Made by a program: the position numbers and the translations under genes
From: Phoronis australis
Lineage: Eukaryota; Phoronida; Phoronidae
Direction of reading: 5' to 3'
NCBI GenBank assembly: GCA_002633005.1
Contig: NMRA01000178.1
Coordinates: 408,062 to 472,061, forward strand
Length of the DNA: 64,000 nucleotides
In this document: one piece after another, positions 1 through 12,600 of the stretch
Position numbering within the stretch: position 1 is the first letter of the stretch
Layout of the letters: each line of letters starts with the position of its first letter
Notes under the pieces: model-generated
What the model saw: the letters and a program-made list of their open reading frames with translations, nothing else
What the model was told of the DNA's origin: nothing
The model's database searches: none

Positions 1-154
1 TGTGGTGGAACGCACGCCTGGGGCCGGTTTCATGAAAAAATAGTTAATTACACCCTTTACTTTTGAATTAAATATTTTTTTCTTAAAAGATGTAAGATAG
101 AAAAATTGTCTACGTTAAGACCGAAGATGGTTCGCACTCATTCATTTGTATCCC

Positions 155-601
155 TTTGCTGGCACCTGGGAGCAACTCCTCCTGAACTACCAGGAGCAAT
201 CACTAAAATTATGTAGTCCATGGAGGTATGAAATGTTATAAGGAAAGGTAATTTGCCTTATTAAGAATTCAAACATGAAACAAAACCATGATGGCTTTTG
301 GAGGGAGCTTCAAGAGAATGAAAGAAAAAACACTTAAAATATATTGATTAAAACACACATTCTCATTCTATTATAAGTGGATGTTAGTTTACGTATTTTA
401 ACCATTTTCAACCACACAATAATTTTATTGCACGTCGAACGTCATTTAATTATGAATTTGTTAATGTTTACATGGTTCGGAGTGCGCCGTAAAATTAGTG
501 GTGCTTATTCGCCGTTCGGGGGGCTAGTTTTTCTACCGCTAACCATTGCGGTGAATGGCAAGATGACAAAGTGAACTCTCTTATTCTATGTACACACCTT
601 G
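155..601. mobile_element. 3' end of a second copy of the P-like element
   Basis: About 450 bp align closely with 33853-34300, including CAAACATGAAACAAAACCAT and the terminal GTGAACTCTC ... CACACCTTG. The 5' terminus and any gene part are not in the window. No THAP sequence is visible in this piece. Confidence 0.65.
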
Positions 602-3600
602 GGGATAGTAACTACGCTTTCGCCACCAGTTGCGAATTCACAAATCTAGGCGAGGTGATGTGCGAAATCAGGTTCCAATAATATTTGGTCTTGAAACTCT
701 AGTTGAGGATTTGTTTATGACAGTTTGGAAGCAACTGAGATCTCGTATATTTAAGAAGAAGGCCCAGGTTAACAATTTCACTAAAAATGTGCAGCTAAGT
801 CGCTCTGCATTTTGTCTCTGTGGTGCTTGTTCTCGAATCGAAAGCAGTCCATCTTCAATTTGACTCTGTCTGGGACCATTAGATTGTAAAAATGAGAACT
901 ATATTAACAAACCTTTTTCATCAACAGTTTACACTGATGGTTGTTGTAAACTGTTGTCAATTTACACAAAAAAATCCTTAGCAGGCTAAATTTTCGGTCG
1001 GTGTTAACTCAAGTCGACTGGACTTCTGTCTTTATTTTGATCTTAGAAATTTCATGAAACATAGGTGAGACAGACTAGTCTGAGGTTAGGCCGATTTCTT
1101 TCTAAGTTGAGATGAGAATGTTTCATGAAACAGGCCACGAGTAAATTTTGTCTAAGAAAATTTGTGTTTAGGACACGAACTTGCAGCTAAGTGGAACAAA
1201 TGGATTTACGCCACTAATTTGGTACCGCAGTGGCAATATTCAGCTGTCTGATTTCACGGTGTGGAAACAACACTATGACCAGACCACTAAATACAGTGGC
1301 GGCAACACAAAATCCTGTATAGAACCGTAAACATTAGAAACAAAAATGGTGCGCCATGTATCAGGAAACACACAAACTGAATCCGATGGACCAGAAACAA
1401 GTCGTCGTGCGCTCATGCAGATCAAATTCTCTGATCACTGACTCGTGAGACATGACCATCGGATGACGCCGCAGGATTTGATGTTGCAGTGCACTGGGCA
1501 GTCCATTTCAGTTAACAGTCCTGTACTGAATTTGTATACCCCGTAACTGTTATTTTAACTCAGAAAAAGAATATATTTTCTGAAAGTAGGAAACCATACG
1601 AATTTGAGTATGGGGTTTATACCAATCTGCCATTAAGTGGGTCACGTGACCACGTCTTTTTAGTAAAAATTAGCAAAAAGGAAGGTACGTTCATAGCAAA
1701 ACAACGGTATCAGTGACAAGCTAAAAATTCATTTCATCTACGCCAAGTGTTCGAAATATCAAACAACCTGTTAAAGTTTTCCAAATTATCATTTTGTGTT
1801 CGTCTTGAGCAACTTTTGAATTTTTCCATAAAATCGCGAAACTCCTATTTTTGATAACCCCTCATGCGTAAAGTGAGAAACTTAAAAACACATCTCAAAA
1901 GCGTTTCGGTGAACAACGCCAAAAGCACAAAATCAGGAAGCTCCATGCTAATCCGATATCCCATTTCTGCGGTGATACTAGTTTGAATCTAAATCAATGT
2001 TAACCTTACTTGCGTGCTGCAATCAAAGAGGAATGACGGATCGACTTGAAGAAACCGTACATATGAATGATGTTGGGTTTTGACTTACCGCATTGGGTAA
2101 CGCCTCGACCTTACACGCAACTAGCACAACATTCACGTCTCAACCTGAGTGACGTCGGAACGAATAATAAATGTGACAAGTTGTTACTACACATCCATTT
2201 GCGAAACAAGTGTGTAAGAACGCGTGAACTGGGCAATTTCAAACAATTTGTAATTCGATTGATTACATGTCTATTTCAACTCCTTTGTCTTGATTTGTAC
2301 GCAATGAACGCTGGCCAGTGGCAGTTCGAGGTATTTGTGCATACTGTTTACAGCAGCTCGACGGCTTGATGTGTCAACGTGCAGACTGCTGCGGTCATAA
2401 TTAGGAAATAAAAATAAATTTTCATTACGTGGAGGTGTTGAACTGAACTTGACAGCGAGCCACCAAACACTTGTAGTAAATACTGGAACTAAGAATTGGA
2501 CAACAGCGAAGTAATGCTTTAGTTCGACAGGTTCACGGATCATTCGTTTTTAAATTTCACCGAGTGTTAAAATTCTGAATACTAGAACTCTACGTAGAAT
2601 AAGTTGGACTGTGAACTGACTATTAAGAAATAATTAAACGGTTTATTAGTCTCTGGTTGATGTCAAGCCCACAGAGGGGCCCTAATAACCGCTAAATCTG
2701 TTTCGTAACTGCATTAGGTTCATCGCAACTTTTCAAGGAAGTGGTTTACGAACAAAAATAAGTGTCCGTAATCAACTAAAGAATCTTTGAAATAGCAACA
2801 TAGATTAGCCAACTAGAAATCCACAAGAGTTTCGAGTTTCAATTATTTCAAAAAATTCTCAATTAGTTAGTGTAAGCGGTTCCAAGTGTCCGTGAACATC
2901 AATCTCAATCTCGTAGTGAAGACATTGGTTAATTAGAAAAAGTGCAATTTAAAAGCATAGTTCCGGACTATCCCGTCAAACTTCATAAAATGGTAAATAA
3001 AAATTAGGATCAAAAGCTCACCCTACCTCTCATTTACAATGAAGTGACTCGAAATGTGAGACTGACTGATGACATCAATACCAAAAAAGAAGTGAAAATT
3101 GACAACACAAACGGATATAGAAGACAGACGCTTACTTATTATGGAAGCTTCGATAGTCGGCAAGTTAACACCAGTTTTTAGTATATGTGGATTCAGGGGA
3201 CGTGTTACCCATGCGTAACCATACAAACAGAAAGAAAAACGAAACCGCTTTATCTTTTTGTTGCCTCGAACGTTTGTCCTCCAGAAATTATGGTGGCACC
3301 TTGTGTGTCATATAACCCTCTGCGACACCTTGGATCGGCTAGTCTGCAGGCGGATTCCAATTCTGACAAAAAGTGTACGTGTTCAACGCCACGCTCGCAG
3401 CCGTGCTAATCACAACGAAACTTCGTAGCAAAGCCATTTGGCCTTTAGTAAAACAAGGAAACATTTACAATAAATCAAGATAATTATCGGTATCAAATTG
3501 GATAAAACATGCGATTTCACGTCACAACGGGCAGCGAACGTTCAAGTTGTCTTATTAGGCCAAAGAGAAGATTGTAATAGATAACTGCCTGCGCTTTTTG

Positions 3601-3827
3601 AAAATTGATGCGGTGATGTGGTATTTTTTGGTTGTCCAAAATGATCCACTTTTTGACAAGTGATTTTTCAGCAACGTATGAACCAATTTTTTGAAATTTC
3701 TTACACATGAGCCAAAGGCTATCATCAACAAATATACAAAATATCAAAGAGATTTATGTCCAATTGTGCGAGTACTGTCAAATTAAATACACCAGGCCAA
3801 GAAATAAACTATCAAAGGGAAGCCCAC
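602..3827. other. No supported gene
   Basis: AT-rich DNA with only short unsupported frames. A TTTCATGAAAC element pair occurs at 1050-1130, similar in feel to the GGGCCC MITE ends. Confidence 0.6.
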
Positions 3828-4690
3828 TTATTTCAGTCTATATTCAATGTGGCCTCCATCCTCCTCCACGACTTAACGGATCCGTTTGTTCCAACCAGAA
3901 ATACTTTTCTGTGTTTCTTCCATCGAGATTTCCTCCCATGACATAATTATCCTGTCTTTTAACTCGTGCTCAGTGAATTTACCTCTCATTTCCCGGTAAA
4001 CTTTCTCCTTCAGAGAGTCCCATATGGCGCTGTCCATTGGATTGCAGTCACGACTGAGCGGTGGCCACTCTTCCTTTTGATTAGTTAAGTTGTGTCCTCC
4101 TCCAGATGAGCCTGGGTTACCTTGCTCGTCTGTCAAGGAGTCCCATCTTGCTGAAACAGGTAATTGTTTCCAGGGTAAAGTCGCCTGCAATCTGTGAGAA
4201 CATTTTCATCCAATAACTGCATGTAGCGATGACTGGTAAGTTTGGCTCTATGAGTGTCAATAAAATGAATATTTGTTTATCCTTCCCAAGATACTCCAGA
4301 GGAAACCATTACTTTTTTGTAAAATCTGGAAGTCCCATGATAAAGTCGTTTTTGTTTCCCATAAACACGGTAGTTTTAGTGAAATGATAAAATAATTATT
4401 TCCACATCAGTAGCTGAATAGCCGTCATGCAAGTAGCGGCGTCGAGTTTTCCTTTTCCTTTTAACAGTTTGATCTCTCCGCGACACCCACATTCTCTTGA
4501 AGGGTTTTAACTCCTGTTTTTTGCCATTCTCTGCACAGAAGACATGCTCACTTGTAAATCCCTCGCCACTTCTCTCAGAGATTTGTGATTCCCCGGATTG
4601 TCCTCCGAGGATTAAATCAGTTCTTCAACACGATCCTCGTTTTCTTTCAAACATGCAGTTTTGGGTCCCCCACTGCCACTTTTACATGCA
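3828..4690 (-). pseudogene. Dead mariner/maT-type transposase (IS630-Tc1-mariner superfamily)
   Basis: Translated on the minus strand across stops and frame slips: an N-terminal helix-turn-helix (SLREVARDLQVSMSSVQRM) at about 4530-4590. Then WEG*TNIHFIDTHRAKLTSHR, LYPGNNYLFQQDGTP (catalytic Asp at 4145-4147), WPPLSRDCNPMDSAIWDSLK (third acidic residue Asp at 4032-4034) and the C-terminal EEDGGHIEYRLK. Spacing between the last two acidic residues is about 37, with Asp as third residue, as in DD37D (maT) elements. Several stops prove it is inactive. Terminal repeats are not clear. Confidence 0.75.
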
Positions 4691-6916
4691 ACAGACCATG
4701 TGTTGCGTATTTTAGCAACAGTCGCACGACTACATCCTTTTCCTGGGGACTCCCTTACGATTCTTCTCTTATCCACCCTTACTCCTTGAAACAGGTTTTA
4801 AATGTACATTTATCACTTTCACTCAAAGGCATCCTTACAAACCGGGATATTGGACAGAACTGATTTGGATACAGATCTGACAATGAAAAAACAGTAGACC
4901 TAGGCAGGCAATTTTATTGACTGACATATGCCAACACAGCATGAACACGATGAAAATCACAGTGATATTGCATTTTGACCCCGCTGTTTTGAATTTCGCA
5001 GTACGTCCAAAAATTTTTATATTTCTCTAGGATACTTTGTAGACTTGTTGAAGACACCCTGAAGATACATTGTGGAAAATTTGAAAAAATTGATGAGAAA
5101 TTACTTGTCAAAAGTGGCTTACTTTCTGAGGCACCTGGGATACTTTAAAAAAGAAAAATGCTTGCTGAAATGGGTCAGGATCACTCTTATTTTTTCACAC
5201 CTAGCATCACCTGATACCAGACGCAGGCTACGATCCGTCAGGCGCGAGAACCACGCGAAAACGTAAAAACAGGGATGACTTTGCGAGATATCGACTGTTG
5301 TAGATTTAAATGCTATGGTTTTTTAGATGTTTTCTGAAAGAACGAGCATTGTGATAAAGTCTCGCTCGAAGCCAAAGAAAATAGCAGAACTGCACTGAAT
5401 GCCGTAGACGTAAGAATCTCGCTTGTAATACACGGTGATATCTCGCGAAGACTACGGAACACACGCCTGATACTGGTTTGGACCCGACTCACTATGAAAT
5501 CTGCCTCTCATTGTTAAAGATAAAAAGCACCAGGCGGCATCGTCTTTGCCAGAAACGGTCTACCGGAGTAAAGGCCAGTTGCGTCACTGGGCCGCTGAAG
5601 CTGGTAATAATAAAATATCGCAGCACTTCAGCTCATATCGGATAACGTTTTGGAAAAATCCACACTCAACCGAAAAATACCGTATCACCGTATCACAAAC
5701 CAGAACATGTTTTGGTTTTGACCTACCCATAACATTTATTTGATCATCAAAAACGTCACAAATTAAAAAGTTTTAAAAACGTAGTTAAAAAGAAACTGAC
5801 CCAAAAGTAGGTATTTGAATAAGATATAAATGGATTTCAGTTGCTAGAAGACAAACTGGTTGGTTCTGGAAATGACATTTCTAACAATGTCCTAACAAAT
5901 GGCCGAAACTATGTGATCTACAGTAAAGTCAAAAGCCGTCACTTGACGCTCTTTAAAATTAAAAAAGAAATGAAAAGCACAAAACTGCGCGAGTTTCATT
6001 TCGTACTCACGAACATCGATTTCATAGAATTTCAGACATCTGTCATAATGGGACACAGTCGGTTTTATGGCCACAAACGCACTTTTGGGATTATTACCGG
6101 GGTCAAGGTCAAACTTGTTGAAATGATTTGCTTTGATCAGAACAAAAACCGTTGTTTTTGAGAGCTCATTAAAAATCGTGCTTTCGATCTGAAGTAAACA
6201 ATATTGTGTCCAAATACGTCATTTCAAATGGTCAAATTCCGTCGCTTTTGCTCTGATCAATTTCTCACCAATCAGAAAATCTCAGATTAAAATCCATAAA
6301 AATTTCGTCACGAAATGTTAATTGATGATGTGTTGAACGGAAATTGCCCCAGGAAAAATATCACGATGATGGATTTGACGGCACGATAGAAAACACAACA
6401 CACATTTATCACAAATGTTTTAATATCCCATTTGTTCCTGCTTCAAGACATTCAGTTAACGTAAACACGCTGACACACATATAGATCCCGAGAACTTCAG
6501 TGACCAGCAATTAAGTCCGTTAGGAACAAACATGGCTGAAACCACGGAAGGATATGTACATTAAAATGTTGAGGACTGTTGACTTAAGCGCCATCTGAAC
6601 TTTTTTAATGTGGAACAAGGGTAAATAAATGCTACGAGATTACATAAAGTTAATTATTTAGTGATGTGTGCGTCATTTACTTCATAGAAATTAAAACTTG
6701 TTTACAACTAAGGCCCTTGAAAACACACATTCTAATATATCATGTTAATTTATGTAAGCAACACAAGTTTTCCCATCGAGTAATTTATAGTAGAATCTGT
6801 AAAATTCATGATGGCCACCGAATACTTTGGCGACACTCAACTTTATATGTACGCAAACATTGACAATTCAAGACACTCTTTCCGTTTCAATTCAAGTTCT
6901 ATTCTTTAAATAGATT

Positions 6917-7085
6917 CAGTGGCGGATTTAGGCGGGTGGGGGGTGGGGGTGGGGGAAGGGAGCCATGCTCCCCTAAAATTCTCTCAGATTCCATTTGGCA
7001 GTTCGGGGTTGCGAATGTCTGACGGGCAAAATCCTGGCTATTACTCTGTCCTGCCTCCCAACTCAAAATCCTGGATCCGCCCCTG
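6917..7085. mobile_element. Short MITE with CAG(T/G)GGCGGAT ends, copy 1
   Basis: Starts CAGTGGCGGATTTAGG and ends CCTGGATCCGCCCCTG, inverted termini of about 16 bp in the hAT style. It contains CTCAGATTCCAT and GACGGGCAAAATCCTGGCT, shared with 29.9 kb. No clear target duplication. Confidence 0.6.
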
Positions 7086-7609
7086 AAATTGGTTAGCCAA
7101 ATGAAGATCCTCTAGCACGTGCGTGTCATCGAATAACCATAATTTAATGCAGAATTCTAAAAATCATTTTTGAATTTCTCGTGGTGCACCACCTAAGTAC
7201 CCGCTCCATGTAGGTGAGCAAAATTGAACTCCGCCATTTTGAATTGCCAATAAAACGCAAACGTATGGAGGACTTTGATTTACGTAATGTTCCTGTGTTC
7301 ATGACGTCACTCTTTCGGTGTTAAACTGGTCGAAATAAAGAAAGGAAGAGTTATGTAAATCATAAACGCACTCTAAACTTTCTAATTGGATGAAGATATG
7401 AGCCGTCATTCGCTTTACTAAGATTGTGCTTCATTTTAGTTGCCAAAGGTTAAAAAATTACACATTATTTATGATTCTCTCAGAGGGTTAATTCTTAATC
7501 AATTTAGTACAGACAGTAGTCTCCCGGGGCGAGCGTGATCGCTCAAATTCACGTAACCGCCAGTATTGTGACCGAGGTTCCGACGATTTTAAAAAACTAA
7601 GTTCACGAC

Positions 7610-7668
7610 GTGTGCTTTCACAGGCGACTTGACATANGTGTGCTTTCCCAGGCGACTTGACATAAGAC
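7610..7668. repeat. Near-exact tandem duplication around an N
   Basis: GTGCTTTCACAGGCGACTTG then ACATAN is followed by GTGCTTTCCCAGGCGACTTG and ACATAA. The N at 7637 sits at the junction, so an assembly artefact is possible. Confidence 0.7.
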
Positions 7669-8866
7669 GTACAGTAAGAGTCATGCCGCAGTCTCGAAGG
7701 TAATAGCTGAAGAACGAAAAGAAAGGTTCGAAAAGTGGAATGTTATGAAATCATTCGAACAGCAAATTACGCAGCAAATAATGCAAGACAGTGAACAGTG
7801 AAGTAATTCAGAGACGAATCTGTCTTTAGGGGGGAGAAATTATTACTATAAAACTTTTACACCCGGGAATATTTACATAACCTTTCTGTTGGATTGATAA
7901 AATAGAAAAGATGTCTGTCTTAGGAAGTGTTAGAATCACGTGCCAATTATAAGAACACAAAGCAATGGTTAAGATAGATTATTATGTTTAAACCCAACAC
8001 AGATTATGGACTTAAGTGGATCATAGACTGATCAACAACATTTAGATTCATTTAGCTCAATTTTTGTTACTGTTTCAGATCGCTAGCTTCTAATGGAGGA
8101 TGAAATTGGCATTCCGTAAGCGAGTTTGATGCAATAATTCACAAAGGTGATCATAGCATGCGCAATGTCAACCGATACTAGTTCGCATTTATGTTCTGTG
8201 TTGAGAATGCCTTTCCTATGGCTCGTAGAAATCTCTGGCTAATGCCGAAAGCCGCGAAAGTGATTCTACACGTCGGGTCTTTTCTTAGACCGTCTTTTGA
8301 CATAATTCAGCCCATAGAAAATATCAAAACGTACAACGTGGTAGCCGCTAATACCAACCTTCCCCGTACGGCTGTCTGGAAACGATCTTACAGGATCACG
8401 CGTTGATATGATTCCGTCCACTTGGTACGGCAGAATCACAAAATTGTTAGTTTACTTCGCAAACCACCACTAGCGCCATTATCTTAGTGATATCTGGTCA
8501 GATTATCTCCCCATGCAACCAGATGCAGTATTTCTAGACGAAAAAATAAAGCAATGCCAATGCCGGACCACTCCTGTTTTTGATAACTTCACCTGCTTCC
8601 TTTTCTCGTAAATTGTACCTTTGACAAGCTATTTTCGGACTCACGAAATGTCAGGCAATTTCCACGACATGTGGTTTGGCAGTGCTGCTGGGTGAGCCGC
8701 GTTGTGGACGAGACGGTCTCGCCACCTGGTGATTGCGAAGCTGCTAATTGCCAGTGTTTCAAACACCCTCACTAGATATAGCAAAATTTCACCAAATAAT
8801 ACTTGCTGAAAACTGTCCCTAATGCGACACTGTAATCCGAAATCCCGTGACCACCAACACAGGGGT

Positions 8867-9670
8867 CGGTCTCGTCACCAAGCCCCAAGATGGCGCTGAA
8901 AGGCTTAGCCATTTGAGGCTTGGTTATGGGAATTACCCTCTGCACAATGATTGGCCACTGCCTTGACGTCATTAAAATAAAGGCAGATTTTAATTATTTT
9001 CACAGACGTTGTTGCTGCCATTCATGAAGCAGAAGGCATTGTTTTGGTTATTGTTTGAAATAAAGGTTATTCCCGTACTTATTTTCAATTCATTCTATTA
9101 ATAGTATCGTAGAAATTAATCTGTTTTCGAATCAAAATACATCATTTTTGCCTTAATTTAGACCTAAATTGCTACAACATACCATTTTTTACTTTTGTGT
9201 TTTACTACTTAAAATTTCAAAGTTATATTACTCGTGATATTCCAGCATTTCCGTAAAAATATGGGATTACACGGCGAGAGAAAGTGCGTGACCTAGTTTT
9301 GGAAATCAGGCACATTTTCGTGTCTCTCATTGATGTCGCGAAGGCAAAGAATTTCAGATCACGCATCCTCGGGTATTTGTCCAGATTATCAAACTTTTTC
9401 ACGTTGGAGTTGAAGCCCACAGCACAGCAGTGAAATGACTTCGTTGGCTTTGAAAGGACGAATGGAGTAATACAACTCAGAAAAACTTGTAAAGAATCAG
9501 ACAACAACAAGTGACATGTGAAACTCCAGTGGCACGAAAACAAGGCAGCAAGTGTGTCTGGAGGATGTTTACCGCATTGCGGGTAAATACAGCGCGATTC
9601 GAGTGTAGCAAAACCAAGCCTCAAATGGCTAAACCGATCAGCGCCATCTTGAGGTTTGGAGACGAGGCTG
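8867..9670. mobile_element. Long-TIR MITE, copy A, carrying a THAP fragment
   Basis: The ends are inverted copies of about 57 bp (core AAGATGGCGCTGA, then CATTTGAGGCTTGG). The body matches copies B and C (GTTGTTGCTGCCATTCATGA; TTACTCGTGATAT). Between 9258 and 9613 it holds 355 bp absent from B and C that encode a THAP fragment on the minus strand. Copy A is therefore closer to a parental element, or captured the fragment. Confidence 0.65.
9250..9540 (-). pseudogene. THAP-domain fragment inside copy A
   Basis: The minus strand reads FHCCAVGFNSNVKKFDNLDK, YPRMRDLKFFAFATSMRDTK. This is the N-terminal half of a THAP domain (C-x4-C region, then the FF-F-T-MRD part). The canonical second Cys is Phe. 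There is no complete C2CH motif. It is about 80% similar to the 19.8-kb fragment over 350 bp. Confidence 0.55.
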
Positions 9671-12600
9671 CGTAGGGATGAAGATTGGTGTCACAACTAA
9701 ATTGCCACTAGGGGGCGTAACTGTGGTATTCGTACTTGTATTGTATCCAGCCTCTTTGATTAAAATCAGTCAATGTAACCTAAAATTTCAAACAATGTTC
9801 ATTGGGTGCCGTTTATTTAAAAACCTATGTCATGTTGAAAGAATTTCGTTTGACGATACGTTTCAAAGTTCGTTTTGTACTGGTTTAAGAATATCCTTAA
9901 ATTGTACGGAGCTGTGAAATCACACCTATATGTACGTAAATGTTTTTGGTCTAAGTTATAAAAAATAATATTTTTTAAAAGACTGAAATCTGAATAACAC
10001 AAAGAACTGATTGAACTGGCACACCAGCGAGGAGAAACAACTTCACATTTGACAATTCTATTGTTTTCCGCAACACTCCCAATCAATTTAGTACACATAG
10101 TTATAAATGGGAATTTATATCAGCATGTGCCTAAAGTAATACAATTTAATTTGGTTCTAGATGTGACATCTACAGCGGGTAAGATGAGTATGATCAACGA
10201 TATTTAATGCAGCTGCATCAACCCTTATCAAACCACAGGCGGAGACTTGTTGGTGTACGTTTCATCAAGACTCTTTAAAAAAACGCAAATCGTTACCAAG
10301 ATAACTTTCAGGAAAAATATCACTGAACACACATTTCGTCATAAAAACGTTACTTTTATGAATAAATAGAAGCTGCCAATATTTCATTAACTTTACAAAA
10401 AGTCAACGTTTCAAGCAAATTGCATTACACCATTGCACACTGATGAAATATTGGAATACTTTGCAACTGACCAAAAATTAGTGATTGAGGGGTACGAATT
10501 AAAACTCCAATAATTTGATAAATGTTCATCAATTTTCAATTTTAACTTTTTTTAGAATAGCACAAAGTTGTGTTCTGCATTTCACACGCATGACCTAAAT
10601 TGTTTCAAAAATGTTGCTGTTGATTGCAAATGACATTGGGAGATGAGGAAATTGTTGGCTGACAAAGGACTAGATTTTCACGAATTTGAATCTGTTAAAT
10701 TGTCACCTTTTTGTGTCCAGAGGTGTGTCCTGATTGTGATTTCAGTGGGGTGAGTATCCCTGGTAAACGTCAACGAAAAGTAATCGCGTTTGTCCCACTT
10801 TTTCCTTTTCCTTCACATTTCCTACGTCATCGTACATTTCCTACGTCATCGTACATTTGCTACGTCATATCACCACCCCTTCCGCACTCATTCAGTTGAA
10901 ACAACTTGTGAAAGCCAAGTACAAACTTCAAAATGACTCCGGCATTTGTAATTAAAGTAGTTTTGTACTGGTGGCGATGTGAGTTTTTAAAATTTTATTT
11001 TCACCATTTTGCTCGTTTGATTGGTTTAGTTTAACCAGCACTGTTTAAATGTGGTTGATGAAAGGCCTGAGACCTATGTTTGGCCAATGGTAATGATTGG
11101 TACACGAACTCTGAATTTCAATATTTTGTCATTTTTTTAACAAATTTATTGTCAAATTACACGAAAATGTGCAACTGTAAGCTCGGGAAGTTTTTACGTT
11201 TGAAAAGTACGCATGTTAATAAGGCGAAAACGTCATAATAAAGATGCCAGGTAAAAGTAATCAACAGCTCATAGGCCACTGACTACTGTATAACGACGAG
11301 TAGACGACCGAGGCCGTCCACCAGTCGTTATAGCCATTGACCTTGAGCTGTAGCTCGGAGAGACCTCTGTTGGGACAAAATAGATTCATAAGCTACTGAC
11401 ATACGAGGCACATAGCTGAGCTTTAGAGCAAGTGGCAACGTTCTGGGAGACTCGCCAAATGGTGATACAGTCAAGTGTATGAGTTACCATTAAGGCCCTT
11501 TGCTTTATACACAAATACAATTAATTCAAGTTCACAACGGTTAATAGACCATGTCGCCATTTTATTGTTGCAGGAATTTGAACTTATTCGCGGCGCCGGC
11601 TTAACAACAAAGAAAACATTCGCCCAAGAAAATTTATGTCTAAAACAACACCAATGCTCATTTAACTTATTCTGATGACAATGTGTTAAACAACTGTGCT
11701 TGGTTGCGAACGGAAGCAAACTGAAATTGGATTTTTACTGCGTCAAAGGATCAGGAAATGACTGGAATGTAGTAGACAGCACTGAACAAGCGCATACGTC
11801 CGCCGACTAGGACAGCAAGTACCCATAAAGTGCTACCCTTGCAAACTCTTCCCTATATAGGAATTCAGTGAATAAAATCTACTGAGAAAAATTGCATTAT
11901 AAATATCCCAAGCACTAATCGTTTGATTTTTTAAATGATTTTATATACTCGCACGCGGTGTTGTTTTAAATCAGGCTCGCTTGGAACAGATCGCAGTTGA
12001 GCTGTATGAATGAGAACCTTCTGGATAAACCTGCCCGCGATGTGTTGATGAGTCCACGTAACCATTCCTTCACTGGAAGAGTTCTAGAACAGGTGTGAAG
12101 AATGAGAAGTCAGACCCTATCGACAGACTTCAGTTGAACGCATTCCGACTGATACGTCATCAAACAACGCGGTTCTGCACGACGACTACCGCATTGTCTT
12201 CTTGTGACGCAATGGGAGATTACGTGACAAATTTCCCGCGCAATTCAGTATTTGATGATTATCGTAATTGCAGTTAAATTAATGCAGTCCTAAATCTATT
12301 AAATAAATAATATTGATGAACTTCAAAAATTTTCCCAGACACAAATTGACATAGCTGAATATACAGATAACTTGTTTATATTCTTGATAGTTGGACACGT
12401 AGCCATTGAGGGGTGTGCAGAATTTTGTGCCTACTAGACGGACCTTAAATGACGCCGAACAGACTTAGTACAGACGTCGGACTGGACTCAGTTGACAATG
12501 GGTGGGTGTGTAAGGAGGTGGCATCACCATGGTTATTGCGCGTAGGAGTCTTGATGCATTGTACATCCACCGCACGGCAGCTAAATATGAAACTACCGGA

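Larger units (their letters stand above)
4691..8866. other. No supported gene apart from one MITE
   Basis: Flank of the dead transposase, then AT-rich DNA containing the 6917-7085 MITE and the small duplication at 7610. Nothing else recognised. Confidence 0.6.
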
